This document shows positions 41,637-49,969 of a stretch of DNA of 64,000 bases, piece after piece. Within the stretch, counting starts at the first letter, position 1. The number at the start of each line of letters is the position of its first letter. The notes beneath the pieces are model-generated. The model was not told the origin of the DNA and made no database searches. It saw nothing but the letters and a program-made list of their open reading frames with translations. A program made the translations under genes and the position numbers. The DNA comes from an uncultured Coriobacteriaceae bacterium (lineage in GTDB: Bacteria > Actinomycetota > Coriobacteriia > Coriobacteriales > Coriobacteriaceae), in contig CALULH010000003.1 in assembly GCA_944321435.1 (NCBI GenBank), positions 62,001 through 126,000 of the forward strand. The letters run 5' to 3'.

Positions 41637-42626
41637 GTGCGGGGGTGGCGCGTGATTATCAACACGGGGATGCGGACGGATGCGGTGCAGTATTACAGCG
41701 ACTGGCTGCTGCGTCGGTTTGCCGAGGGGTTCGTGCTGGTGCGCAACCCGCGGTTTCCCGAGAAGGTCACGCGCTACCGGTTGGACCCGGCGGTGGTTGA
41801 CTGCGTGGCGTTCTGCTCCAAGGGCTATGCGCCGATTCTGCCGCGCCTGCATGAGATAACCGATCGGTTTAACACGTACTTCTTCTACACCATCACGGCG
41901 TACGGGAGGGATGTCGAGCCGGGCGTGCCGCCGCTGCAGGAGAGCGTGGAGACGCTGCGGCGCTTGAGCGCGCAGGTGGGGAAGCGGCGCGTTGTGTGGC
42001 GCTACGACCCCGTGCTTTTGAGCTGTGCCTACACCACGGCCGTGCATGAGCGCACATTCGACTATCTGGCCGGGCAGCTGGCCCCGTACGTCGATCGCTG
42101 CGTGTTCTCGTTCGTTGAGCCGTACCGCAAGTTGGACCGCAACATGCCGGACCTGCTGCCCTTGATGGAGGAGGAGCGGGACTACATGGCGGAGCTGCTG
42201 GGCGGCATTGCGGCGCGCCACGGGCTGCCGCTGCAGATCTGCGCGTGCTCTAACCACGGATACGAGCAGTACGGCATTCTGCCTGCCGGCTGCATGCAGC
42301 TTAACCGCATGGGTGCGGCCAACGGCGTGAGGTTTCGCCCGCGTAAGCACCGCGGCATGCGGCCGGGGTGCGGGTGCGTGGATACGCGTGATATCGGAGC
42401 GTACAACAGCTGTCCCAACGGATGCCGCTACTGTTACGCCAACGCCGACGCGGAGGGGGCGGCCCGCGCATATCGCGAGCGGCATGACCCGGAGTCGCCC
42501 CTGCTGCTGGGGCATGTGCGCCCGGGCGATGTGGTGACGGAGGCCGAGCAGCACAGTTATCTGCTGCGCGAGGGAAGGGCTCCTAACGCGGCAGCGCCGC
42601 CCGAGGGACAGGCGGCGCTGTTCTGA
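41637..42626 (+). CDS. DUF1848 protein, likely iron-sulfur / radical-SAM-like
   Basis: The 329-residue protein matches DUF1848. It opens with VIINTGMRTDAVQYYSDWLL, then VLVRNPRFPEKVTRYRLDP and FFYTITAYGRDVEPGVPPL. A Cys-rich C-terminal region reads PGCGCVDTRDIGAYNSCPNG followed by CRYCYAN, giving at least five Cys, among them CPNGCRYC, which is close to the CxxxCxxC cluster of radical SAM enzymes. It has been compared with spore photoproduct lyase-like folds, but no substrate is known. The GTG at 41637 is chosen; GTG 41652 is an alternative. It shares its upstream region, including the SOS-like palindrome, with higBA, hinting at a DNA-damage context. Confidence 0.75.
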   Translation: MRGWRVIINTGMRTDAVQYYSDWLLRRFAEGFVLVRNPRFPEKVTRYRLDPAVVDCVAFCSKGYAPILPRLHEITDRFNTYFFYTITAYGRDVEPGVPPLQESVETLRRLSAQVGKRRVVWRYDPVLLSCAYTTAVHERTFDYLAGQLAPYVDRCVFSFVEPYRKLDRNMPDLLPLMEEERDYMAELLGGIAARHGLPLQICACSNHGYEQYGILPAGCMQLNRMGAANGVRFRPRKHRGMRPGCGCVDTRDIGAYNSCPNGCRYCYANADAEGAARAYRERHDPESPLLLGHVRPGDVVTEAEQHSYLLREGRAPNAAAPPEGQAALF

Positions 42627-42767
42627 CACGCTGCGGCGCGGGCGCCGTTGCGCCTGTCGGGCCAGCGCCGCCGCCTGCGTGCTCGGAGTGCGGGGCCCGC
42701 CGCGGTGCGGGGGCTTGCCGCCGTCGTTGCCGCATGGGGCCGGGCGTGCCGTCTCGCCGCTTGGCCG

Positions 42768-42957
42768 TTAGGCTGCGGCGGTTGGCGCAGCTGGGGCGTT
42801 GGGGGCCGCCGGCGCTGCGGGAGCCTTCTCGGCGCCGTAGTCCACGCTGCCGAACGTGCCGAGAAAGGCGCCGAGCAGGGGTAGGTCCTCGGGGTTCTCC
42901 ATTTCCTGGCCGCCCAGTTGGAAGGAGCGGTCGCGTGCGTTGCAGGAGGGGCCGGCG
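42768..42957 (-). pseudogene. C-terminal fragment of an unrecognised gene
   Basis: On the minus strand a frame from about 42957 reads AGPSCNARDRSFQLGGQEME then NPEDLPLLGAFLGTFGSVDY and a low-complexity Ala-Pro tail. The composition and codon use look like a genuine protein end. No start codon or ribosome site lies at its left end. It abuts a fragment of an EamA transporter on the other strand, so a deletion has joined two gene ends. I do not recognise the family. Confidence 0.4.
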
Positions 42958-42960
42958 AGC

Positions 42961-43101
42961 GTGGTGGTGCCGGTCGACAAGCTGAGCATCCTCGTGACCA
43001 TCGCGTTCTCGGGCGCTGTCTTTCACGAGCGCCTCGCGCCGCGCGCGGCGCTGGGCCTCGTGCTTGTGGTAGCCGGCACGCTCCTCATCGCCCTCGCGTA
43101 A
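42961..43101 (+). pseudogene. EamA/DMT-family transporter, last helices only
   Basis: The plus strand reads VVVPVDKLSILVTIAFSGAV then FHERLAPRAALGLVLVVAGT and LLIALA before the stop. The Pro-x-Asp-Lys-Leu-Ser and the Glu-Arg-Leu loop are typical of the last two helices of EamA exporters. The preceding eight helices are missing. The left boundary (42955-42962) coincides with the end of the unknown minus-strand fragment. Confidence 0.75.
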
Positions 43102-43180
43102 GTCATTGCTGGCTTAGCTAAGGAAGCGCTGATTGAGGCGTTTCCAGGCCTTGCGCCGGGGCTTCGGGGCCGCCCTCTCC

Positions 43181-43306
43181 ATCGTCCCTGTTGTTTTCGG
43201 CCGACCCGTTACGTATGCCAACATGGTGGCAATTACCTGACCTGCGGAAACGCTGCGGAGCGGCACCCCGCTACTCGGGAAGTGCCCCCAAAACGACAGG
43301 GACGAT
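43181..43306. repeat. 126-bp element with inverted ends
   Basis: ATCGTCCCTGTTGTTTTCG (43181-43199) is inverted at 43288-43306 with 17 of 19 matching. Inside is a smaller dyad TGCCA...TGGCA near 43217. It lies in a gene-free stretch before the CoA-disulfide-reductase-like gene. It is MITE-like or a transcribed structure. Confidence 0.7.
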
Positions 43307-43455
43307 AAAGCGGGGCGGAGAACGGGGTCTAACGGGCGGTTCTCGTCGTCTGGCGGAAACCGAAATCAGTGGTGTCCATGTGCACAAATCATGCACATTA
43401 GGGTATTGTTACTCCAACAGGAGTATATCTGACTGCCAACGAAAGGAGACCCGGC

Positions 43456-45141
43456 ATGAAGTACGTAATCGTGGGCGGCAACACGGGCGGCGCGGGTGCG
43501 GCGGCGCGCCTTCGGCGACTGGACGAGCGGGCTCAGATCGTGGTGTTCGAGAAGGGCGCGCACGTATCCTACTCAAACTGCAGCCTGCCGTACCGCCTGA
43601 GCGACACGGTGGATGTCACGGAGAAGCTGGTGCTCAACACGCCGGAGGGCCTGGCCGGCGCCTATCACGTGGATGCGCGCGTGCTCAGCGAGGTCACGTC
43701 CATAGACCGCGCGGCAAAGACGGTGCATGTGCGCAACCTCGCAACAGGCGAGGAGTACGACGAGGCTTACGACAAGCTCGTGCTGGCGCCGGGTGCCAAC
43801 GCCGTGGTGCCGCCCATCGCAGGCATCGACGGCGCAAACGTCTTCACGCTGAAGACGGTGGACGATGCGGGCCGTCTCTACGACGCGCTGCACGGCACCG
43901 GGGCCCGCCGCGTGACGGTGATCGGCGGTGGGTTCATCGGCATCGAGGCCGCCGTCAACTTGCGCGAGGCTGGCTTTGAGGTGGCCGTGGTCGAGGCCAT
44001 GCCGCAGATCCTGCGCACCTTCGACCACGATATGGTGCAGCTTCTGCAGAAGGAGCTGATCGATCACGGCGTTGCGGTGGTTCTGGGCGACTCGGTCACG
44101 GCGTTCGAGGGCTCGGACGCACGCCTTGCCTCGGGTCGCGTAGTTCCAGCTGACGCCGTGGTCATGGCCGTGGGCGTGCGTCCCGATACGGCGCTTGCGG
44201 CGGACGCCGGCCTTGCCATGAACGATCGCGGCGCCATCAAGGTGGACGCGGCGTACCGCACGAGCGACCCGGACATCTACGCCGTGGGCGATGCGGTGGA
44301 AGTCTGCAACGCGCTCACGCACCAACCGATGATGCTGCAGCTTGCGGGCCCCGCGCAGAAGCAGGCGCGCCAGGCGGCCGACGCCATCTGCGGCTTGCCC
44401 GTGCGCAACACCGGCTACATAGGCTCGAGCTGCATCAAGGTGTTTGGCCAGAACGCGGCGAGCACCGGCCTCACGGCTGCGCAAGCCGAGCAGCTGGGCT
44501 TCTCGCACGATTCGGTCTACGTGCTGCCGAGCGACCGCGTGGGGCTCATGCCCGGCGCCGGTCCCCTGCACCTCAAGGTGATCTTTGAGGTGCCGACCGG
44601 CCGCGTGCTTGGCGCGCAGGCGGTCTCGCGCGGGGACGCAGCTAAGCGCGTGGACGTGGTGGCCACCGCCATCAAGTTCGGCGCCACGGTAGACGACCTG
44701 CGCGATCTGGAGCTGTGCTACGCACCGCCCTTCTCGACCGCCAAGGATCCAGTGAACTACGCGGGCTTGGTGGCGGAAAACATCCTGCAGGGTCGCTTCC
44801 GCCAGGTGCACGTGGACAAAGTGCGCGGCCTGGTGGAGTCCGGCGCGTTTATCTTGGATGTGCGTCCTGCGGCGGCGTTTGCGGCCGGCCATGTGAAGGG
44901 CGCCGTGAACATCCCGATGGCGCAGCTGCGCGACCGCTTGGACGAGGTTCCGCGCGACCGCCCGGTCTACGTGCAGTGCATGATCGGCCAAACCAGCTAC
45001 AACGCCGTGATGGCGCTCCAGGGCGCGGGCTACACGGACGTCTGCAACGTATCCGGCGGCTACCTGGGCATCTGCGGCTACGAGTACTTTGAGGACAAGG
45101 CCGGCGGCCGCGAGCCCATCGTCACGGCCTATCCGTTTTAG
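43456..45141 (+). CDS. CoA-disulfide reductase-like FAD oxidoreductase with rhodanese domain
   Basis: A 561-residue protein. The N-terminal FAD fold has YVIVGGNTGGAGAAARLRRL and the active-site Cys42 in SYSNCSLPYRL, the single-cysteine motif of CoA-disulfide reductases and NADH oxidases/persulfide reductases. The NAD fold is RRVTVIGGGFIGIEAAVNL, and DPDIYAVGDAVEV ends the FAD part. A C-terminal rhodanese domain (about 455-550) contains Cys508 in YVQCMIGQTSYN. This architecture is that of CoADR-Rhd/Npsr enzymes, which reduce CoA persulfide, polysulfide or disulfide. ATG 43456 follows GAAAGGAG. The thi genes downstream also use sulfur chemistry, but an intervening terminator separates them. Confidence 0.9.
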   Translation: MKYVIVGGNTGGAGAAARLRRLDERAQIVVFEKGAHVSYSNCSLPYRLSDTVDVTEKLVLNTPEGLAGAYHVDARVLSEVTSIDRAAKTVHVRNLATGEEYDEAYDKLVLAPGANAVVPPIAGIDGANVFTLKTVDDAGRLYDALHGTGARRVTVIGGGFIGIEAAVNLREAGFEVAVVEAMPQILRTFDHDMVQLLQKELIDHGVAVVLGDSVTAFEGSDARLASGRVVPADAVVMAVGVRPDTALAADAGLAMNDRGAIKVDAAYRTSDPDIYAVGDAVEVCNALTHQPMMLQLAGPAQKQARQAADAICGLPVRNTGYIGSSCIKVFGQNAASTGLTAAQAEQLGFSHDSVYVLPSDRVGLMPGAGPLHLKVIFEVPTGRVLGAQAVSRGDAAKRVDVVATAIKFGATVDDLRDLELCYAPPFSTAKDPVNYAGLVAENILQGRFRQVHVDKVRGLVESGAFILDVRPAAAFAAGHVKGAVNIPMAQLRDRLDEVPRDRPVYVQCMIGQTSYNAVMALQGAGYTDVCNVSGGYLGICGYEYFEDKAGGREPIVTAYPF

Positions 45142-45208
45142 GGGCGCCGCGGCCACGGCGCATTGACGAGCCGGCTCCGGCGGGGTATCCTTCACGGCAG
45201 AGTACGCA

Positions 45209-45265
45209 GCGCGTACGAAGGGGCGCACCACCTCGGGTGCGATGTTCCTTCGTGCGCGCTTTTTT
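45209..45265 (+). terminator. Nested-stem terminator between the CoADR-like gene and thiS
   Basis: GCGCGTACGAAGG (45209-45221) pairs with CCTTCGTGCGCGC (45247-45259), one G-U pair, followed by T6. Inside sits a second stem GCACC...GGGTGC. It may be a plain terminator or the expression platform of a thi leader; no thiamine-pyrophosphate riboswitch core is seen. Confidence 0.75.
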
Positions 45266-45384
45266 GTTAGCCCGGCGGCGTCTTTCCCTTGCGGCAAGGG
45301 CGCTGCGGGCGGCGGAGGGCGCGGGCGAGAAGCGCGGGCGGCGTGCTCTTGGCTGGCAACGGTTTCGGAGCGAGGGGAGGTCCC

Positions 45385-45582
45385 ATGGCACGGGTGAACG
45401 GCAAGGAGGATCCGTCGGTCGACGGCCTCACGCTGGCGCAGCTGCTCGACCGGATGGGCTTCGAGGGCGCGCGGGTGGCATGCGAGCTCAACGGCGACAT
45501 CGTACCGCGCGCGCAGTTTGCCGAGCGCACGCTGCGCGCTGACGACGCATTGGAAGTCGTGCGGTTTGTGGGAGGCGGCTGA
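45385..45582 (+). CDS. thiS: Sulfur carrier protein ThiS
   Basis: The 65-residue protein has the ubiquitin-like fold in sequence form, with LTLAQLLDRMGFEGARVACE, LNGDIVPRAQFAERTLRADD and the C-terminus EVVRFVGGG. The terminal Gly-Gly is adenylated by ThiF and then thiocarboxylated to deliver sulfur to the thiazole. Here three Gly end the protein. ATG 45385 follows GAGGGGAGG. The stop overlaps the thiF start (TGATG). First gene of the thi group. Confidence 0.92.
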   Translation: MARVNGKEDPSVDGLTLAQLLDRMGFEGARVACELNGDIVPRAQFAERTLRADDALEVVRFVGGG

Positions 45583-46229
45583 TGGGCGAGAACAACGTGC
45601 GCGGCGGGGCGGCGGACCCCCTTGCCGCGCGCATTGGGCCGGCGGCACGCGAGCGCCTGCGCGCGGCTTGCGTGGGCATCGCCGGCGCAGGCGGGCTGGG
45701 GTCCAACATCGCGGTCATGCTGGCGCGCAGCGGCGTAGGGCATCTGTGCATCGTGGATTTTGACGCGGTGGATGAGAGCAACCTCAACCGCCAGCACTAC
45801 TTTCGGCGGCACGTGGGCGCGCCCAAGGTGGAGGCACTGGCCGACCAGCTGCGCGCCATCGACCCCGAGATCGTGGTGGACGCCCGGTGCGAGCGCGTGA
45901 CGGCGGCCAATGCACGCGCGCTCTTTGCCGGCTGCCCCCTTGTGTGCGAGGCCTTCGACGCCCCGGAGGCCAAGGCGCTCTTGGTCGAGGAGCTTCTCGC
46001 CCAGCCCGACGGCCCGGTGGTTATCGCCGGCAACGGCATGGCGGGCCTGGGGCCGGCGGATCAGATCATCACGCGCCGGTTGGGCCGGCGGCTTTACCTC
46101 TGCGGGGACGGCCGGTCGGACGTGGGCGCGGGCCAGGTGCTCTACGCGCCGCGCGTGGCGCTGTGCGCCGCCCAGCAGGCGCTTCTCGCCCTGCGCCTGA
46201 TCTTGGGGGAGGAAGCATCGGAGGGCTAG
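45582..46229 (+). CDS. thiF: ThiS adenylyltransferase ThiF
   Basis: A 215-residue E1-like enzyme: CVGIAGAGGLGSNIAVMLAR binds ATP, and IVDFDAVDESNLNRQHYFRR contains the Asp-x-Asp and Arg used for adenylation. A conserved Cys lies in LYLCGDGRSDVG. It activates the ThiS C-terminal Gly-Gly. It is the short ThiF form without zinc cysteines, common in anaerobic Gram-positives. Coupled to thiS by overlap. The activating residues are present. Confidence 0.92.
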   Translation: MGENNVRGGAADPLAARIGPAARERLRAACVGIAGAGGLGSNIAVMLARSGVGHLCIVDFDAVDESNLNRQHYFRRHVGAPKVEALADQLRAIDPEIVVDARCERVTAANARALFAGCPLVCEAFDAPEAKALLVEELLAQPDGPVVIAGNGMAGLGPADQIITRRLGRRLYLCGDGRSDVGAGQVLYAPRVALCAAQQALLALRLILGEEASEG

Positions 46230-46343
46230 GGCGCGCTCCCGTTGGCCCTTTATCGCATGTAACGTAACGGCCCTCTGCGCCCGCCCGGCCCCAGCGGCGG
46301 GGCGGGCACGGCAAGGGCCTTAGAGAGGAAAGGAAGCATCATC

Positions 46344-47153
46344 ATGTCAGAGCATGCGCAAACCGCCGGCCAGATTCCGGAGGCGAATACCTGGTCGCTG
46401 GGCGGCAAGGAGTTCAGCTCGCGCTTTATCTTGGGTTCGGGCAAGTTCAGGCTGGACCTGGTCCGCGCGGCCGTCGAGGACGCCGGCGCCGAGATCGTGA
46501 CCTTGGCCGTGCGGCGCGCCAACACCGGCCAGGAGGGCAGCATCCTGGATGCCATCCCGGACGGCGTGACCCTGCTGCCCAACACGTCGGGCGCCCGCAC
46601 CGCCGAGGAGGCCGTGCGCATTGCCCGCCTGGCGCGCGAGCTGGGCTGCGGCGACCTCGTCAAGGTGGAGGTCATCCGCGACACCAAGTACCTGCTGCCG
46701 GACAACGCCGAGACCGTCCGCGCCACCGAGCTCCTGGCCGACGAGGGCTTCACCGTGCTGCCCTACATGTACCCCGACCTCAACGTGGCGCGCGATCTGG
46801 TCTCCGCCGGCGCCGCCGCGGTCATGCCGCTGGGCGCGCCCATCGGGTCCAACAAGGGCCTGGTCACGCGCGACTTCATCCGCATCCTCATCGAGGAGAT
46901 CGATCTGCCGGTGATCGTGGACGCCGGGATCGGTCGGCCGTCGCAGGCATGCGAGGCCATGGAGATGGGCGCCACGGCGGTCATGGCCAACACGGCCGTG
47001 GCGACCGCCGGCGACATTCGCCTTATGGCGCGCGCCTTTGGCCAGGCGGTTCGGGCCGGCCGCGCGGCGTACCTGGCGGGGCTGGGACGCGTGCTGGAGA
47101 CGGGCGAGGCGTCCTCCCCGCTCACCGGCTTCCTTGAGGAAGAGGGGCGGTAG
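46344..47153 (+). CDS. thiG: Thiazole synthase ThiG
   Basis: The 269-residue protein matches Thi[99 protein letters not shown] and [19 protein letters not shown]. The Schiff-base Lys is in VKVEVI. It assembles the thiazole phosphate from deoxyxylulose phosphate, dehydroglycine and ThiS thiocarboxylate. About 115 bp separate it from thiF; GAAAGGAAG precedes ATG 46344. Confidence 0.95.
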   Translation: MSEHAQTAGQIPEANTWSLGGKEFSSRFILGSGKFRLDLVRAAVEDAGAEIVTLAVRRANTGQEGSILDAIPDGVTLLPNTSGARTAEEAVRIARLARELGCGDLVKVEVIRDTKYLLPDNAETVRATELLADEGFTVLPYMYPDLNVARDLVSAGAAAVMPLGAPIGSNKGLVTRDFIRILIEEIDLPVIVDAGIGRPSQACEAMEMGATAVMANTAVATAGDIRLMARAFGQAVRAGRAAYLAGLGRVLETGEASSPLTGFLEEEGR

Positions 47154-47155
47154 CC

Positions 47156-48610
47156 ATGGCGGACAAGACCGAGCAGGACGAGAAGCGCATGGCCGCGGAT
47201 GCCGCGCCGGGCGAGAAGGACGCGCCGGGCGAGAAGGACACGCCTATGGATGGGGTGCGGGGCGAGAAGAGCGCTCAGCCCGTTGAGGCCGCCCGCGCGC
47301 AAGGCGAGAAGAGCGCGCCGGCCGCCCCAGCCGACACCGCCGCGGCCTTGGCTGCCGGCACTATCACCACGGCCGACCTCCCGCGCGAGGCGGTGGGCAA
47401 GCGCGCGTACCGCCTTGCGCCGCTGTCCCCGGAGGCGCTCGACGCGGCCATACACACGGACCGCGCGCTCGACCCGCTGACGTTCCTGCCGGATATGGAC
47501 GTGCTGGGCAACGGCATGTTCGACCGGGTGCTCGATGCCGCCGAGGCGTACGACCCGGACGCCGTGACCGCCGCCGACGTTCGCCGCGTTCTGGCCGAGG
47601 ACACGGTGGGGCCGGCGGATTTCGGCGTGCTTCTCGCCCCCGCCGCGGAGCCGTTCTTGGAGCGGATGGCCGCGCGCGCCCAGCGCGAGCGCGCGCGGTG
47701 GTTCGGCTCCAACGTGCAGTTCTTCACGCCGCTCTACATTGCCAACTACTGCGAGAACCGCTGCGTGTACTGCGGTTTCAACTGCACGAGCGACATCCGC
47801 CGCGCGCAGCTGAACGAGGCCGAGATCATAGCGGAGCTCGACGCCATCGCCGCCACGGGCCAGGAAGAGATCCTGCTGCTCACCGGCGAGGACCCGGTTC
47901 GCAGCAGCGTGGGCTACATTGCGCGCGCCTGCGAGCTCGCGGCGGAGCGTTTCCGCACGGTAGGCGTTGAGGTCTACCCCGCAAACGTGGCGGACTACGC
48001 GCGCCTGCGCGCCGCCGGCGTCGATTACGTCACCGTGTTCCAGGAGACCTACGACCCGGTGCGCTACGGCAAGCTTCACCTGCGCGGGCGCAAGCGCATC
48101 ATGCCGTACCGCTTTGAGGCGCAGGAGCGCGCGCTGCGCGGCGGCATGCGCGGCGTGGCGTTTGCGCCGCTGCTGGGCCTGGCCGACTTCCGCCGCGATG
48201 CCCTGGCCTGCGGCCTGCACGCATGGGAGATCCAGCGCGCCTACCCCGCGGCCGAGATCAGCTTCTCGTGCCCGCGCATGCGCCCGGCCAAGGGCGGCGT
48301 CGCCCCGCATGCGCCGCAGGTGAGCGAGCGCCAGCTCATGCAGGTCATCTGCGCGTACCGCATCTTCATGCCGTTTGCGGGCCTCACGGTGTCCTCGCGC
48401 GAAAGCGCGCGGTTCCGCGACCATGTGGCGGCCATCACGGCCACCAAGGTGTCGGCCGGCGTGTCGACGGGCGTGGGCGAGCACACCCACCAGGCCGACG
48501 AGGGCGACGACCAGTTTGAGATCGCCGACACCCGCGACCTGCCCACCATGTGTGCCGCCATGCGCCGGATGGGCTTGGAGCCGGTGATGAACGACCACGT
48601 GCTGGTGTAG
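47156..48610 (+). CDS. thiH: 2-iminoacetate synthase ThiH with a repetitive N-terminal extension
   Basis: A 484-residue radical SAM enzyme. The cluster motif is NYCENRCVYCGFNCTSDIRR, followed by EEILLLTGEDPVRSSVGYIA, VTVFQETYDPVRYGKLHLRG and a C-terminal GVGEHTHQADEGDDQFEIAD. It cleaves tyrosine to dehydroglycine for ThiG. Normal ThiH is about 370 residues; here the first 65 or so are low-complexity with Gly-Glu-Lys repeated four times (PGEKDAPGEKDTP, GEKSAQ, GEKSAP), each encoded by the GGGCGAGAAG or GGCGAGAAG motif that is scattered in this genome. It starts two bases after thiG. Confidence 0.92.
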   Translation: MADKTEQDEKRMAADAAPGEKDAPGEKDTPMDGVRGEKSAQPVEAARAQGEKSAPAAPADTAAALAAGTITTADLPREAVGKRAYRLAPLSPEALDAAIHTDRALDPLTFLPDMDVLGNGMFDRVLDAAEAYDPDAVTAADVRRVLAEDTVGPADFGVLLAPAAEPFLERMAARAQRERARWFGSNVQFFTPLYIANYCENRCVYCGFNCTSDIRRAQLNEAEIIAELDAIAATGQEEILLLTGEDPVRSSVGYIARACELAAERFRTVGVEVYPANVADYARLRAAGVDYVTVFQETYDPVRYGKLHLRGRKRIMPYRFEAQERALRGGMRGVAFAPLLGLADFRRDALACGLHAWEIQRAYPAAEISFSCPRMRPAKGGVAPHAPQVSERQLMQVICAYRIFMPFAGLTVSSRESARFRDHVAAITATKVSAGVSTGVGEHTHQADEGDDQFEIADTRDLPTMCAAMRRMGLEPVMNDHVLV

Positions 48611-48706
48611 CCGTTGCGCCCTGCTTTCTGCGGCGCGGCGTCGCGTGCTGTATGCCGCGCCGCGGGCGGCAGGGTGTTGCATGCCGCGTCGCGGGTGGTA
48701 GGGCAT

Positions 48707-48886
48707 TGCATGCAGTTCTGTTACGCCGGCTGGTTCTGCATGCAGTTCTGTTAACGAGCTGGTTCTGCATGCAAACCCGATCGGCAGGGGGCCTGTTTTG
48801 GCCTCCAGCCGAATGAAAATGCATGCAGAACGTCTTGGCGAACAGAAACGCATGCAGAAAGTTCTTGCTGAACAGAAACGCATGCG
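48707..48886. repeat. Inverted GCATGC array, family 2, copy B
   Basis: TGCATGCA occurs at 48707, 48737 and 48766, then after a core with TGTTTTGGCCTC again at 48820, with GCATGC-type units near 48850 and 48880. Spacing is 29-30 bp; left units carry AGTTCTGTTA and right units the inverse GAACAGAAAC. It fills much of the thiH-thiE gap. GGGCGAGAAG motifs follow to 49040. Confidence 0.85.
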
Positions 48887-49057
48887 GGCAATACGCCGGC
48901 GGGCGAGAAGCACGCGCGCAGCTGCGCCGGCGGGCGAGAAGCGCGCGTGCGGCTCTCGGCGGTGGCGTTGACGAGAAGCACGCGCCTGCCCCTTGACAGC
49001 AACGGGGCGAGAGAGGCGAGACGGGCGAGAAGGACGAGAAGCTCGGGGAGGAGCACC

Positions 49058-49819
49058 ATGGTTGACGAGCACGCCGTATCCGGGCGATCAATAGGGTTGG
49101 GGGCCGTTGGGGCTGCAGGAGCCGTTGGGACTGCGGCGGCCGCCGGGGCGGCCATGCCCGCTGCCGCGCAGCTGCCGGCCCCGGCCGCCGCCGGCGTTGC
49201 CGGTTCGGCCTGCACTGGCGCTGCGCCGACGTCCGCCGCCGCGCCGGGCCTCGCCGCGCTCTTCTCGCCCGGGGGATTTGCTCGCGCGGCGATAACGGAT
49301 CGGCTCAACTGCGCGCGCCCGCTTCCCGATCAAGTAGCGCGGCTGGCGGGCAAGATCGACGCGCTGATCCTGCGCGAGAAGGACCTGGCGCCGGACGCCT
49401 ACGAGCGCCTGGCGCGCGACGTGCGCGCGGCGTGCGAGCGTGCGGGCGTTGCCTTTATCGCCCACACCTTTGCCGAACCGGCCCGGCGCGCGGGCGCGCG
49501 GGCCCTGCACCTGCCGCTGCCCATTCTGGAGCGCACGGATCGCCCGGCGGGCTTTGAGCTGGTCGGCACCAACGTCCACGAGCTTGACGAGATCGCCCGC
49601 GCGGAGGCCCTGGGCGCGGACTACCTCATTGCCAGCCCCGTGTTTGCCCCGTCGTGCAAGCCGCTGCCCGGGCGCGGCCTGGACTTCCTCAACGCGGTTA
49701 TCGCCCAGGCCCATGTGCCGGTGCTCGCCTTGGGCGGCATCACCGACGCTACCGAGCGACAGGTCCGCCAGACCAAGGCCGCCGGGGCCTGTCGCATGTC
49801 GGACTACATGCGCCTCTGA
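49058..49819 (+). CDS. thiE: Thiamine phosphate synthase-like protein (ThiE/TenI)
   Basis: A 253-residue TIM-barrel protein. After an Ala/Gly-rich extension of about 65 residues come AITDRLNCARPLPDQVARLA, DALILREKDLAPDAYERLAR, AHTFAEPARRAGARALHLPL, a phosphate-site segment LIASPVFAPSCKPLPGRGLD and VLALGGITDATERQV. ThiE couples the thiazole and pyrimidine phosphates; TenI paralogues aromatise the thiazole. The usual C-terminal Gly-Val-Ala motif is altered (AAGACRMSDYMRL), so a TenI role is possible. GGGGAGGAG sets ATG 49058. It is separated from thiH by the GCATGC array but stays in the same direction. Confidence 0.8.
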   Translation: MVDEHAVSGRSIGLGAVGAAGAVGTAAAAGAAMPAAAQLPAPAAAGVAGSACTGAAPTSAAAPGLAALFSPGGFARAAITDRLNCARPLPDQVARLAGKIDALILREKDLAPDAYERLARDVRAACERAGVAFIAHTFAEPARRAGARALHLPLPILERTDRPAGFELVGTNVHELDEIARAEALGADYLIASPVFAPSCKPLPGRGLDFLNAVIAQAHVPVLALGGITDATERQVRQTKAAGACRMSDYMRL

Positions 49820-49864
49820 CGAGGTTTGCGGAAGGGCTTTTCCTTCCTGCGGCGATATCGCCAT

Positions 49865-49913
49865 CACATGCCTGATGGGCATGTGTCATTACTCTCAATA
49901 AGTATTAGACATG
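49865..49913 (+). promoter_or_regulatory. Conserved upstream block, copy 1
   Basis: CACATGCC/GGCATGTG forms a hairpin, and 21 bp after its GGGCAT comes ATAAGTATTAGACATG (49898-49913). The same pieces with identical spacing occur at 51411-51458. It precedes the broken histidine phosphatase gene. Confidence 0.6.
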
Positions 49914-49969
49914 CCATGTTGGTTGCCGTTCAATGAGGGTGGACTGATTCTCAGGAAAGGACAGCGGGC

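Noticed and set aside
45142..45384. TPP riboswitch before thiS
   Set aside because: The conserved CTGAGA and ACCTGAT cores could not be found on the plus strand; only the nested terminator is present.
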